Shown: piece by piece, positions 7,549 to 15,257 of the stretch
How positions within the stretch are numbered: the first letter of the stretch is position 1
Layout: every line of letters begins with the position of its first letter
Source: SXOA01 sp051004015
Lineage (GTDB): Bacteria; Planctomycetota; Planctomycetia; Pirellulales; Pirellulaceae
Reading direction: 5' to 3'
Assembly (NCBI GenBank): GCA_051004015.1
Contig: JBPCKT010000071.1
Coordinates: 1 to 52,621 of the forward strand
Length of the DNA: 52,621 nt
The notes under the pieces: generated by a model
What the model saw: the letters and a program-made list of their open reading frames with translations, nothing else
Database searches by the model: none
Told to the model about the DNA's origin: nothing
Translations under genes and position numbers: made by a program

Positions 7549-9738
7549 CTACCCCTTCTTCCGAAAGGCATTCTGCATCTCGCGGATTTGCTCCAGGTCG
7601 ATGCCGGCGGGCTTGTTTTCCAGGAACCAATTGAGGTCCTGTACCGCTTGCTCCCGGCGGCCCGTTTCATGGTGCAGGATGGCCCGCAGCCCTCGCTCGC
7701 GGACGAGCGTTGGATCGATGATCAGCATCGCCTCGACGTACCGCAGCACGGCTTCCTTGTCGGATTTCTGCTGGGCCAGGCCGAGCAGGTTGCCGAGCAT
7801 CCGCTGCAGGATTTGCCGCTCACTGACTGGGGCAAGCTGGGCGTCGGTCAGATCCTCGCCGGTCAGCTCGCGGACCTTCTTCCCAGCGTCCTCGCGGCTG
7901 AGCGGCTTGCCGCCGTCGAACACGTCGATGAGCTGGGGCTCGCCGTCTTTGGGGAGATGTCGGACGACGAAATGGGCGGGAAGGCCGACCCCTTCCATCT
8001 TCAGGCCGAGACGGGTGGCCAGCTCCAAGTAGAGAATGGAAAGCGTGATCGGCAGCCCCTCCCTGTCGTCCATCACGCGGCTTAGATAACTGTTGAAGCG
8101 GTTGTAGTAATCCGTACGACTGCCGTGAAAGCCGTTGTCCTTGAAGAGATAATCGTTGAGGGTCGCCAGCTTCTTCGCCTCGTTCGCATCGGCCGGCAGC
8201 TTGGCCTTCACCTCCCCTGCCATCCGTTCCAGTTGCTTTGTGTACGCCTCGACGTCCACTTCTTCCTCATCGAGCCGAGCAAGTGTGAGCGCGGCGCGGA
8301 ACAAGTCAATCTTTCCGTCGCGTGCCTCCAATACTGTTGTCAGTTCGTTGGCCACTTGCCGCAGCCGGACATCCGCGGCAACCTGCTCGAGTTCCAACGC
8401 ACGCTCGCGAAGCGACTTGACTTTTTGCCGCAAGGACTGAATGGCTTCATCAGGCGATGCGACAAGCGGCGTGAGCTTCTCCGGCAGCAGGCTGTCGAGC
8501 GCGGGAAGGGCTTCGATTTCCTTAATGAGGCTGGCGGTCAGCTCGGCCGATGCCAGCGGCGATGGCAGGCTCGCGCCTATTTCAAAACGGCGAAACTCGG
8601 CCCGCGTCTCGCGGAATTTGGCCAGGCCGATTTTGCCTTTCGTCAGGCCGTCGTCGGTGGACTCAATCACCAGCTCGTTGTTGAGGAAGCAGAGGAGCTT
8701 TCCCTTTTCGACCCGGACCTTGAGATGGTTCCACTGGCCAGAGCGGTAGTGCTCGCTGGCCGTTTCGGTCAGCACTTTCCAACTGAACACGTCCGGACCC
8801 TCGAACCGCGTCAGCCGTAGCTTGCCACTGGTGGGATAGAAGCCGTAATGGACGTCCTTGCCATCGGCATGGAAGACCAGGCCGGCCGCTCCCGCTTCGT
8901 TGTCGAGTTTGACGCTGACGGCGACTTCGTACGGCAGTTCCGGCGGCTCGGCTTGCGAGAGGCAGAGCGATCGGCCGCCGAAGCCGCTCCCTTGACCACC
9001 GACGAGGATTCGCCCGCCCCGCTGTTGCCAGGTCGCGCCGAACAGCGGCAACCAGTCCCTTTTGTCGACGCCACCAATGGTGAGCCAGCGGTCCATGGGT
9101 ATCGGATTTGGCTTTTCCAGCAGGGGCTTGAGCGAGTTTACTTCCACAGCAAAAGCGATGTTCTGCTGCACGAGAGACTTGAGCGTGACGATGCCGACAA
9201 CTTTGCCCTGCCCATCCAAGACAGGCCCGCCGCTGTTGCCGGGCTCGACGGGCATGGCGAGTTGCAACATGCGGCGGCCGTCGATTTCGCGGACTTCCGA
9301 AATCACGCCGCCGACCACGCTGTTCTTGAGGCCATAGGGATTCCCCAGGGCCACCATCGGAGCGCCTTGCTCCAACTTGGCCGAGTCGCCGAGCTCCAAA
9401 GCGGGAAGGTCCTTGCCATCCACCTTGAGCACCGCCAGGTCCAGATTCCGGTCCCAGGCGCGAATTTCCGTCACCGCGAGCTTCTTGCCGTCCGAAGTCT
9501 GCACGGCAATCGGGCGGGCCTCGCCGATCACGTGCAGGTTCGTGGCAATCAGGCCGTCGGCGGAAATCACAAACCCGGTCCCTAGGCGGCCTTCGCTGCT
9601 CTCGCGGCCGGACATGGTGATGAGGACGATGGACGGGCGGGCTTTCTTGGCGAGCTCGGCGACGGATGCGGGCTCGGCGGACTGCACCGAGACATAAGGG
9701 AGCAGCGAGAGAATCCCTAGGAGAATGGTAGCGCGCAT
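7549..9738 (-). CDS. Multidomain trypsin-like protease with LamG-like, SirB1-like and TPR parts
   Basis: 729 aa with a signal peptide (about residues 1-21). Residues 30-215 form a DegP/HtrA-type trypsin fold with the full triad: His69 in TNLHVIG, Asp100 in NLDLAVL and Ser169 in GNSGGP. No PDZ domain follows. Residues about 220-395 are a jelly-roll (DUF1080/LamG-like) module (LVFHADGKDVHYGFYP, LNNELVIES). After a helical linker, residues about 500-650 match the SirB1/transglutaminase-like N-terminal family (YYNRFNSYLSRVMDDREGLP, SILYLELATRLGL), and the C-terminus is TPR-like (AILHHETGRREQAVQDL). The combination suggests an envelope protease that docks glycans or proteins. It stands alone between two copies of a repeat. 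Confidence 0.8.
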   Translation of the reverse strand: MRATILLGILSLLPYVSVQSAEPASVAELAKKARPSIVLITMSGRESSEGRLGTGFVISADGLIATNLHVIGEARPIAVQTSDGKKLAVTEIRAWDRNLDLAVLKVDGKDLPALELGDSAKLEQGAPMVALGNPYGLKNSVVGGVISEVREIDGRRMLQLAMPVEPGNSGGPVLDGQGKVVGIVTLKSLVQQNIAFAVEVNSLKPLLEKPNPIPMDRWLTIGGVDKRDWLPLFGATWQQRGGRILVGGQGSGFGGRSLCLSQAEPPELPYEVAVSVKLDNEAGAAGLVFHADGKDVHYGFYPTSGKLRLTRFEGPDVFSWKVLTETASEHYRSGQWNHLKVRVEKGKLLCFLNNELVIESTDDGLTKGKIGLAKFRETRAEFRRFEIGASLPSPLASAELTASLIKEIEALPALDSLLPEKLTPLVASPDEAIQSLRQKVKSLRERALELEQVAADVRLRQVANELTTVLEARDGKIDLFRAALTLARLDEEEVDVEAYTKQLERMAGEVKAKLPADANEAKKLATLNDYLFKDNGFHGSRTDYYNRFNSYLSRVMDDREGLPITLSILYLELATRLGLKMEGVGLPAHFVVRHLPKDGEPQLIDVFDGGKPLSREDAGKKVRELTGEDLTDAQLAPVSERQILQRMLGNLLGLAQQKSDKEAVLRYVEAMLIIDPTLVRERGLRAILHHETGRREQAVQDLNWFLENKPAGIDLEQIREMQNAFRKKG

Positions 9739-9759
9739 GAACGAAAGCCCGAAGACATT

Positions 9760-9862
9760 TTGAACAGAAGGGAACGAAGGAAACGAAGGAAACGAAGGGA
9801 GGAAAAACTGGTAGGTAAGGCTCTTCTGCCTTTCTTCGTTACCTTCGTTTCCTTCTGTTCAA
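9760..9862. repeat. Inverted-repeat element, copy 2 (GAACAGAAGG family)
   Basis: The arm at 9760-9799 (TTGAACAGAAGGGAACGAAG and further AAACGAAGG units) is inverted, less perfectly, at 9834-9862. A further partial arm (TTCCTTCTGTTCGAGCCTTC) follows to about 9882. This is the same family as 7414-7539. It lies in the 148-base gap between the protease start codon (9738) and the cold-shock stop codon (9887), so it probably sits in the protease promoter region. Confidence 0.7.
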
Positions 9863-9886
9863 TTCCTTCTGTTCGAGCCTTCGTAG

Positions 9887-10210
9887 TTACCCGTCCGTCC
9901 GTCGCCATTTCGGTTTGGACTGCCGGGCTTTGGGATGGTGTTTGGGGGCGAGGGATTGCGGCGTGCGGGGCAGGAGGCCGCCGGGGATGCGGTCGATGAG
10001 CTTGACCTTGGCGGCCCGCGGCTTATACGGCTCGGTCGATTCCCGGTCCCGCTTTTCCAGCTCAAACATCACCGGCTGGTCGGGCTGGATGTTGTCGAAC
10101 TTGCCTTCCTCCACGACCGTCGCGTGGAAGTAGACGTCCAGCCGCCCTTCCTGCTCAATGAATCCAAAGCCGCGGTCGGCGGCGAGTTTTTTGACGGTGC
10201 CGTAGAGCAT
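9887..10210 (-). CDS. Cold-shock-domain protein
   Basis: 107 aa. The first 70 residues form a cold-shock OB fold: GTVKKLAADRGFGFIEQEG holds the RNP1-like GFGFI and DVYFHATVV the RNP2-like motif; PVMFELEKRD and AAKVKLID give the last strands. The last 30 residues are a basic, Pro-rich tail (KHHPKARQSKPKWRR), likely to help bind RNA. Role: cytoplasmic single-stranded nucleic-acid binding. It starts only six bases after the DUF1080 gene at 10217 ends, so the two are probably co-transcribed, an unexpected pairing of a secreted and a cytoplasmic protein. Confidence 0.85.
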   Translation of the reverse strand: MLYGTVKKLAADRGFGFIEQEGRLDVYFHATVVEEGKFDNIQPDQPVMFELEKRDRESTEPYKPRAAKVKLIDRIPGGLLPRTPQSLAPKHHPKARQSKPKWRRTDG

Positions 10211-10216
10211 GGAGGG

Positions 10217-10882
10217 CTACTTCAATTCCTTAACGCGGAGGTTGCGGAATTCGACATGAGCGCCGTGGCCGCAGAAGCAGATATAACCCCTTTCCCGCTT
10301 GAGGCCGAGGTGCTCGCGTTTGTCGAGGGTATGCGGGGTGCTGGCCTTTTCGATGTCGCCATCCACGATGGTTTCGCCGTTGAGGACGACCTTGACGTGC
10401 TTGCCGTCGCAGGTGATTTCCTCGGTGTTCCACTCGCCGGTCTTCTTGAGGAAGCCCCGTTTAGCGGGGAGCACGCCGTAGACTGAGCCGTGCGTCTGAT
10501 AATCCTGAAGCCCTTTGTAACTCGGATGGCCGTCGTCGAGGACTTGAATTTCCATCCCCACAAAGGCGGCGTCCCCTTCCCGCGGAGCGCGAATGCCGAT
10601 GCCGTTGTTGGCTCCGGGGGTTAGCTTGAACTCGAACCGGAAGACGAAGTTGGCATATTCCTTCTCGGTGTAGAGGTTGCCCCCCTTGCCATCCTTGAGG
10701 CAGACAATAGCCTCGTCCTTCACCTCATACGCCCCGGTCCCCCCTTGCCAGCCCTTGAGACTCTGGCCGTCGAAGATGCTGACAAAGCCTTCCTCTTCCT
10801 TTTTGTCCTCGGCCATGGCAGCCGTGACCAGGAGCAACGGTAGGGTGAGCGACGCTGATATTCCCAGTAGAATGCGTGACAT
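10217..10882 (-). CDS. Secreted DUF1080 (3-keto-disaccharide hydrolase-like) protein
   Basis: 221 aa from MSRILLGIS at 10882, where a signal peptide ends near AMAEDK. A much longer open frame runs on to 11782, but that part is antisense to the HEAT lipoprotein and is rejected. The mature part is a DUF1080/PF06439 jelly roll: FVSIFDGQSLKGWQGG, then FRFEFKLTPGANNGIGIRAP, GMEIQVLDD, TGEWNTEEITCDGKHVKVVLNG and FRNLRVKEL at the end. The family is secreted, sugar related, and expanded in planctomycetes. It is one of two stand-alone DUF1080 genes here; the other is at 23929. Confidence 0.85.
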   Translation of the reverse strand: MSRILLGISASLTLPLLLVTAAMAEDKKEEEGFVSIFDGQSLKGWQGGTGAYEVKDEAIVCLKDGKGGNLYTEKEYANFVFRFEFKLTPGANNGIGIRAPREGDAAFVGMEIQVLDDGHPSYKGLQDYQTHGSVYGVLPAKRGFLKKTGEWNTEEITCDGKHVKVVLNGETIVDGDIEKASTPHTLDKREHLGLKRERGYICFCGHGAHVEFRNLRVKELK

Positions 10883-11008
10883 CGATGGAGTCTCCTGCGA
10901 TCTGGATAATTCATCTCGTGTGAACCCGATTACACCAAAGTCCATTGTAACCGGCGTATGGTAGGATGGCACGTGGTTATCCCCGCCCGAATCCCTTTGC
11001 AAATCATC

Positions 11009-11866
11009 ATGAGCATGGTGCGTCTGTCCTGGTTCGTGGCGGTATTGAGCCTTGCCGTTTCTAGCGGATGTTCGTCGGGCGAGCCCGCGGCGACGACAGA
11101 CGGGTCGGGAGCAGTGCCAGCGACAACGCCCACGGGGGGCGAAAGCGGGGCGACGGCAACTGCGGAAACTCCCGTAGTAGTTACCCCAGCGACCGGGGCT
11201 CCCGCGGAAGCGCCGCCAGGAACTCCCGTGACAGCTCCACCTCCCGCCTCGCCCGAGACAACAGAAGACGGCGAAGCCCCAAAACCACCCGAACGGATTG
11301 AGGTGGATCTGGAGGCGCTGGTGACCGGACTGCAGTCGCCGGTGGCCGCACAGGTTTTCACGGCGGGAGAGTCCTTTCGCCAGATTCCCGTGGCCCAGCG
11401 GCGGGAGGTGCTTTTGGAGCTTTCCAGGCACACCGATCCGAACGTGCGGGGAAACGTCTGGCGCGTCTACACAACGGTTGCCACCAAGGACGACCTGGCC
11501 ACGCTCAGCGAAGCGCTGCAAAGCGAATTCAGCGATGTGCGGATTGCCGCGCTCGAAACAATGGCCCGCTTCCCGAATGATCAGACCATCGGCGTGCTCA
11601 CCAAGTTGCTCGAAAACCCGGATTACCGCCAGCTCGCCGTCGGCTTGCTCTCCAAAATCGGCCCGGCCTGTGAACCCGCAGTGCTGCCGTACGCGACTCA
11701 TGCCGACGCGACCATTCGCCGCGCCGCCTGGGACGTGCTCGTTCATGCCGGCACCCGCAAGAGCGTGCAGACGCTGGAGCAACTGACGACCCAGCCGCAG
11801 TTTCAGAAAGATGAGCCGCTGAAGAGGTCGCTGGAGCAGTTGCGCGAGCGGTTGCGGAAGGCTTAA
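11009..11866 (+). CDS. HEAT-repeat lipoprotein
   Basis: 285 aa from MSMVRLSW at 11009 (MVRLSW at 11015 is equally possible). The leader ends in LAVSSGC, a lipobox, so the mature protein should be lipid anchored at the Cys. Residues about 22-95 are a Thr/Pro/Ala/Gly-rich linker. Residues about 100-285 are HEAT/armadillo-like helical repeats (LLELSRHTDPNVRGNVWRV, FSDVRIAALETMARFP, DATIRRAAWDVLVHAG), a protein-binding scaffold. It is divergent from the DUF1080 gene at 10217 and ends one base before the convergent lpd gene. Confidence 0.75.
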   Translation: MSMVRLSWFVAVLSLAVSSGCSSGEPAATTDGSGAVPATTPTGGESGATATAETPVVVTPATGAPAEAPPGTPVTAPPPASPETTEDGEAPKPPERIEVDLEALVTGLQSPVAAQVFTAGESFRQIPVAQRREVLLELSRHTDPNVRGNVWRVYTTVATKDDLATLSEALQSEFSDVRIAALETMARFPNDQTIGVLTKLLENPDYRQLAVGLLSKIGPACEPAVLPYATHADATIRRAAWDVLVHAGTRKSVQTLEQLTTQPQFQKDEPLKRSLEQLRERLRKA

Positions 11867-11867
11867 G

Positions 11868-13298
11868 TTACGCCTTGGCCCGCTTCGGCTTGTAGATTTC
11901 CGTCGCCGTGCCGTAGTAGGTTTCGCCAGCGTTCATCAGGGTTTCGCTGAGCGTGGGATGCGGATGGATGGTCTCGGTCAGATCCCGCACCTCGCAGCCC
12001 ATTTCGATGGCTAATGCTGCTTCGGAGATGAGCTCTCCTGCGCCGGGGCCGACGATGCCGCAGCCGAGGAGCCGCTCGGTATCGGGGTCGATGAGCCATT
12101 TGGTCAGCCCTTCGGTCCGGCCGAGAGCCTGGGCGCGGCCGCTGGCGCCCCAAGGATAGAGGGCCACTTCGAAGGGAATGCCGTCCTTTTTGGCCTGGTC
12201 TTCGGTGAGGCCAACCCAGGCCAGTTCGGGGTCGGTGAAGACCACGGCGGGGATGCACAGTTTGTCGAACGCCGCCGGCTTGCCGAGGACGACTTCGACG
12301 GCGACGCGGGCTTGGTGCGAGGCTTTGTGGGCGAGCATCGGCTCACCGGCCAGGTCGCCGATGACCAGGAAATTCGGGTCGGACGTCTGCATCGACTTGT
12401 CGCAGACGACGAATCCCTTTTCGTCCATTTTCACTTGCGTGTTCTCCAGGCCGAGCGCCTTGCTATTGGGCCGGCGGCCGACGGAGACGAGAACGCGATC
12501 ATATTGCTCGGTTCCAAATTTGCCTGGTCCTTCAAAGGCGACTTCCACCTTGTCGCCGCGAACGCCGAGCGAGCCGACCTTGGTGTTCGTGAAGATGCGA
12601 TTTTCAAAAAGCTCGCTGAGCTTCTTGTGCAGCGGCTTGGCCAGGTCGCGGTCGGCAGTCATCAGAATGCCGTCCAGGAATTCGACGACGCTTACCTTCG
12701 AGCCCAGCCGGGCATAAACGGTTCCCATTTCCAGGCCGATATAGCCGCCGCCGATGACCAGCAGGCTTTCCGGTAGGTCCTTCAGCTCCAGCGCTCCGGT
12801 CGAATCCATCACCCGGTCGGAGCCGATGTTGAACGCGGCGGGCATGGCGGGGAGCGAGCCGGTCGCCAGGATGCACTTATCGAAGGTCAGTTTGCCCCCT
12901 TCGGGAATCGATGGGTCCTTTCCTTCAATCCGCATGGTCGTGGAGTTTTCGAAAACTCCCTTGCCGGTGATGATTTTCACGTTGCGGCGCTTGGCGAGCT
13001 GTTTCAGGCCGCTGGAAAGCGTGGCGATGACCTTCTCTTTGCGGGCCCGGACCTTCTCAATTTCAATCTTCGGCTGCGGGAACTCGACGCCCCACTCGCC
13101 CCGGAGCTCATCGACTTCCGCAATCACACGGGCCACGTGCAACAAGGCCTTGCTGGGAATGCAGCCGCGAAGCAGGCAGGTGCCCCCCAGCCGCGGCTCT
13201 TGATCGACGAGGGTAACCTCGAGCCCTTCATCGGCGGCAAAGAAGGCGGCGGCATAGCCCCCGGGGCCTCCACCGAGAACGACAAGCGGGGTGTGCAT
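11868..13298 (-). CDS. lpdA: Dihydrolipoyl dehydrogenase
   Basis: 476 aa, full length for E3. The FAD-binding motif GGGPGGYAAA is at residues 9-18. The redox-active disulfide is Cys41/Cys46 in GGTCLLRGCIPSK. A second dinucleotide motif (VIGGGYIGLEMG) binds NAD, and the C-terminal dimer interface carries the His-Pro-Glu active-site segment HPHPTLSE. It reoxidises dihydrolipoamide of 2-oxoacid dehydrogenases or the glycine cleavage system in the cytoplasm. No E1 or E2 gene is in the window. It begins nine bases after the rpsD stop, so the two are likely one transcript, an unusual pairing. Confidence 0.95.
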   Translation of the reverse strand: MHTPLVVLGGGPGGYAAAFFAADEGLEVTLVDQEPRLGGTCLLRGCIPSKALLHVARVIAEVDELRGEWGVEFPQPKIEIEKVRARKEKVIATLSSGLKQLAKRRNVKIITGKGVFENSTTMRIEGKDPSIPEGGKLTFDKCILATGSLPAMPAAFNIGSDRVMDSTGALELKDLPESLLVIGGGYIGLEMGTVYARLGSKVSVVEFLDGILMTADRDLAKPLHKKLSELFENRIFTNTKVGSLGVRGDKVEVAFEGPGKFGTEQYDRVLVSVGRRPNSKALGLENTQVKMDEKGFVVCDKSMQTSDPNFLVIGDLAGEPMLAHKASHQARVAVEVVLGKPAAFDKLCIPAVVFTDPELAWVGLTEDQAKKDGIPFEVALYPWGASGRAQALGRTEGLTKWLIDPDTERLLGCGIVGPGAGELISEAALAIEMGCEVRDLTETIHPHPTLSETLMNAGETYYGTATEIYKPKRAKA

Positions 13299-13307
13299 TG
13301 GCGGGAG

Positions 13308-13919
13308 CTACCGGGCGAGGAATTCGACCACGATGTTGACTTCCACCGGCAGGCTGAAGTCGCCGGCGCCGGGCAGGCCGACCATGGTCACCCGCAGTCC
13401 TTCGCTATCGAAGGTAATCCAATCGGGAATCGTGGTGCTGGAGTTCTCGGACGCGCCCTTGTAGAGGTTGAAGATGGCTTCGTTCGGGCGGATGGAAATC
13501 ACGTCGCCCGGGCGGAGCGTGTACGACGGGCTGGTGACCTTGATGCCGTTGACGAAGAAATGGCCGTGGACAATTCCCTGGCGGGCTTGCGGGCGGGTCT
13601 TGGTCAGGCCGGCCCGGCGGATGACGTTGTCCAGCCGCCGCTCGCAGAGGGACAGAAGCTGCTCGCCGGTGTTTCCCTTTTTGGCCACCACCAGGTGGTA
13701 GTAACGGCGAAGCTGTTTCTCCAAGAGGCCGTAATAGTGCTTGATTTTCTGCTTCTCGGCCGAGGCCTTCCCCCAGTTGGAAAGCCGCCGCCCGCGGATG
13801 TGCATGCCGGGGGGATTATCGCTGCGGCGGTCGAGGGCTTTGGCCGCGCCGGCGCTCTCGTAAACAAGCGTCCCGAGCCGGCGATTGATGCGTCCTTTGG
13901 GACCGTGGTAACGAGCCAT
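13308..13919 (-). CDS. rpsD: 30S ribosomal protein S4
   Basis: 203 aa from MARYHGPKGR at 13919, the start used in the family; the frame is open for seven more codons. An AGGAG ribosome-binding site lies upstream. The S4 N-terminal domain (GMHIRGRRLSNWGKASAEKQKIK) and the S4 RNA-binding domain (LCERRLDNVIRRAG, ARQGIVHGHFFVNG, PGDVISI) are complete. It binds 16S rRNA early in 30S assembly. It is not next to rpsK/rpoA as in many bacteria; here it leads lpdA. A hairpin separates it from the upstream membrane-protein gene. Confidence 0.95.
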   Translation of the reverse strand: MARYHGPKGRINRRLGTLVYESAGAAKALDRRSDNPPGMHIRGRRLSNWGKASAEKQKIKHYYGLLEKQLRRYYHLVVAKKGNTGEQLLSLCERRLDNVIRRAGLTKTRPQARQGIVHGHFFVNGIKVTSPSYTLRPGDVISIRPNEAIFNLYKGASENSSTTIPDWITFDSEGLRVTMVGLPGAGDFSLPVEVNIVVEFLAR

Positions 13920-13956
13920 CTGGCAAAACTCCTGCCTCACATTGACAAAACGGAAG

Positions 13957-13978
13957 CCCCTTAATATCCCGAAAGGGG
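13957..13978 (-). terminator. Hairpin upstream of rpsD
   Basis: CCCCTT at 13957-13962 pairs with AAGGGG at 13973-13978; on the minus strand a short T-rich stretch follows. A second short hairpin covers the stop codon of the upstream membrane-protein gene. Likely an intrinsic terminator for that gene; an S4-binding leader role is an alternative. Confidence 0.45.
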
Positions 13979-13985
13979 TGCCCCC

Positions 13986-14564
13986 TTACAAGGGGTAACG
14001 GGCTTCGTTTTCGGCTTGATAAGGCTGTGCTTGCGAGCGACTAGCCTGCCACCAGGCACCCAGAATCACTTGCGTAAAGCTGAACGCGGCGAAGGAGCCG
14101 AAGCCGCCGAGAAAGCCGAAGGCTACGCAGCCAACCACGATGTTCAGCCAGCCGTCGCTGCCGGCTGACAGGAATCCCCACAGGCCGCCGCCTATTCCGC
14201 CCGTCAATACTCCCGCGCTGGTCACGATGAGGATGGGGAGTCCGAGGGAAATTCGACGCGCCAGGTCGGACGGCGGGGCAAAGCTGCTCTGGTCCACATT
14301 CCGGTCGAAGGGCCGAGGAAGAACCTCTCGTCCCTCCTTGTTCAACGGCCGGTCCCCGATCTCCCGCAGCCGCGTCCCGATGACGTTCCCCGCGACATGA
14401 GCCGCGATGAGCAGGGCCAGTAGCACGAGTCCCGCCATCACGATAGGGTGCACGAGGTTCACGAGCGAGAAGAGAATCGCCAGCAGCGTGATGAGCAGAA
14501 TCATCGTCCGCAACGTGAACTGCGGGGGGCGAAGGGGACGGCGGTAGTCGGACGGAGGCGACAT
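13986..14564 (-). CDS. Four-helix membrane protein of unknown function
   Basis: 192 aa from ATG at 14564 (MSPPSDYRRP); a TTG five codons upstream is an alternative start. The N-terminus is cytoplasmic and Pro-rich, then FTLRTMILLITLLAILFSLV, a segment found in many planctomycete membrane proteins. Further hydrophobic helices lie at about residues 43-62, 108-130 and 140-170, with a soluble loop rich in charged residues between helices two and three. No catalytic motif is visible. It starts 20 bases after the Uma2-like gene ends, so the two may be co-transcribed. Confidence 0.6.
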   Translation of the reverse strand: MSPPSDYRRPLRPPQFTLRTMILLITLLAILFSLVNLVHPIVMAGLVLLALLIAAHVAGNVIGTRLREIGDRPLNKEGREVLPRPFDRNVDQSSFAPPSDLARRISLGLPILIVTSAGVLTGGIGGGLWGFLSAGSDGWLNIVVGCVAFGFLGGFGSFAAFSFTQVILGAWWQASRSQAQPYQAENEARYPL

Positions 14565-14583
14565 CGGCTCATTTTGCAAGATT

Positions 14584-15192
14584 CTACTCTTCGTCGTCGT
14601 CTTGTCTCAATTTCAACTCCCCAAAGGTGACTCCCTCGTAGATATCCGACATCGTCAGCCGGCAGCCGAGATCAGGTAAATCGACCACTGCTTCCAACCC
14701 GTCATAGATATGGAGCAGCCATTTGTCATTCGACTGCAAGACAAACCTCTCCAGATGGGGCTGGTTTTGGGCAACCAAAATGTACTCCCGTAAGGACGCA
14801 AGCGAACGACACAGGGTAAACTTCTCCCCGCGATCATACTTTTCGGTCGAAGGTGAAAGAACTTCGATTAAAGTGTGCGGATTTGTCGCTGCATGCCTAT
14901 CTATGGAATCCATCACCGGGCCGCCGCAAATCACGGAGAGGTCGGGATAGGTATGGAGTGGATAGGTCTTGACCGCGATTCGCAGATCGCTTCCGAACGG
15001 CTCGCAGGGCTTCCCTCGCAACTGCAAGGTCAATTGAGTCAGCAAATTGCGAGCGATGCGATTATGCCGGATCGAAGCCCCGGCCATTAGAAAAATCTCA
15101 CCGCGGTAATACTCGTGCTTCTCCGACGAGGCTTGTTCGAGAGCGAAGTACTCTTCGATCTTATAAAATTGCTTTTGAGGAACTGTGGACAT
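14584..15192 (-). CDS. Uma2-family (DUF820) restriction-endonuclease-fold protein
   Basis: 202 aa. It shows the family order: an N-terminal YKIEEYFALEQASSEKHEYYRGEIFLMAG, then NRIARNLLTQL, then the PD-(D/E)xK-like core with the Asp in YPDLSVICG and the Glu in LIEVLSPSTEKYDRGEKF, followed by LREYILVAQ. The fold is that of PD-(D/E)xK nucleases. The family is greatly expanded in cyanobacteria and planctomycetes with unclear biology; association with mobile DNA has been suggested. The core residues look intact. The C-terminus is acidic (RQDDDEE). Confidence 0.85.
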   Translation of the reverse strand: MSTVPQKQFYKIEEYFALEQASSEKHEYYRGEIFLMAGASIRHNRIARNLLTQLTLQLRGKPCEPFGSDLRIAVKTYPLHTYPDLSVICGGPVMDSIDRHAATNPHTLIEVLSPSTEKYDRGEKFTLCRSLASLREYILVAQNQPHLERFVLQSNDKWLLHIYDGLEAVVDLPDLGCRLTMSDIYEGVTFGELKLRQDDDEE

Positions 15193-15257
15193 GACCTGCC
15201 TCGTGAGGGAGCCCTATTATTATACCACTCCGTCAAGAACTGACCGCATAGCTCGGC

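Noticed and set aside
10883..11782. N-terminal extension of the DUF1080 frame up to 11782
   Set aside because: It would precede a good signal peptide and lies antisense to the HEAT lipoprotein with its lipobox.
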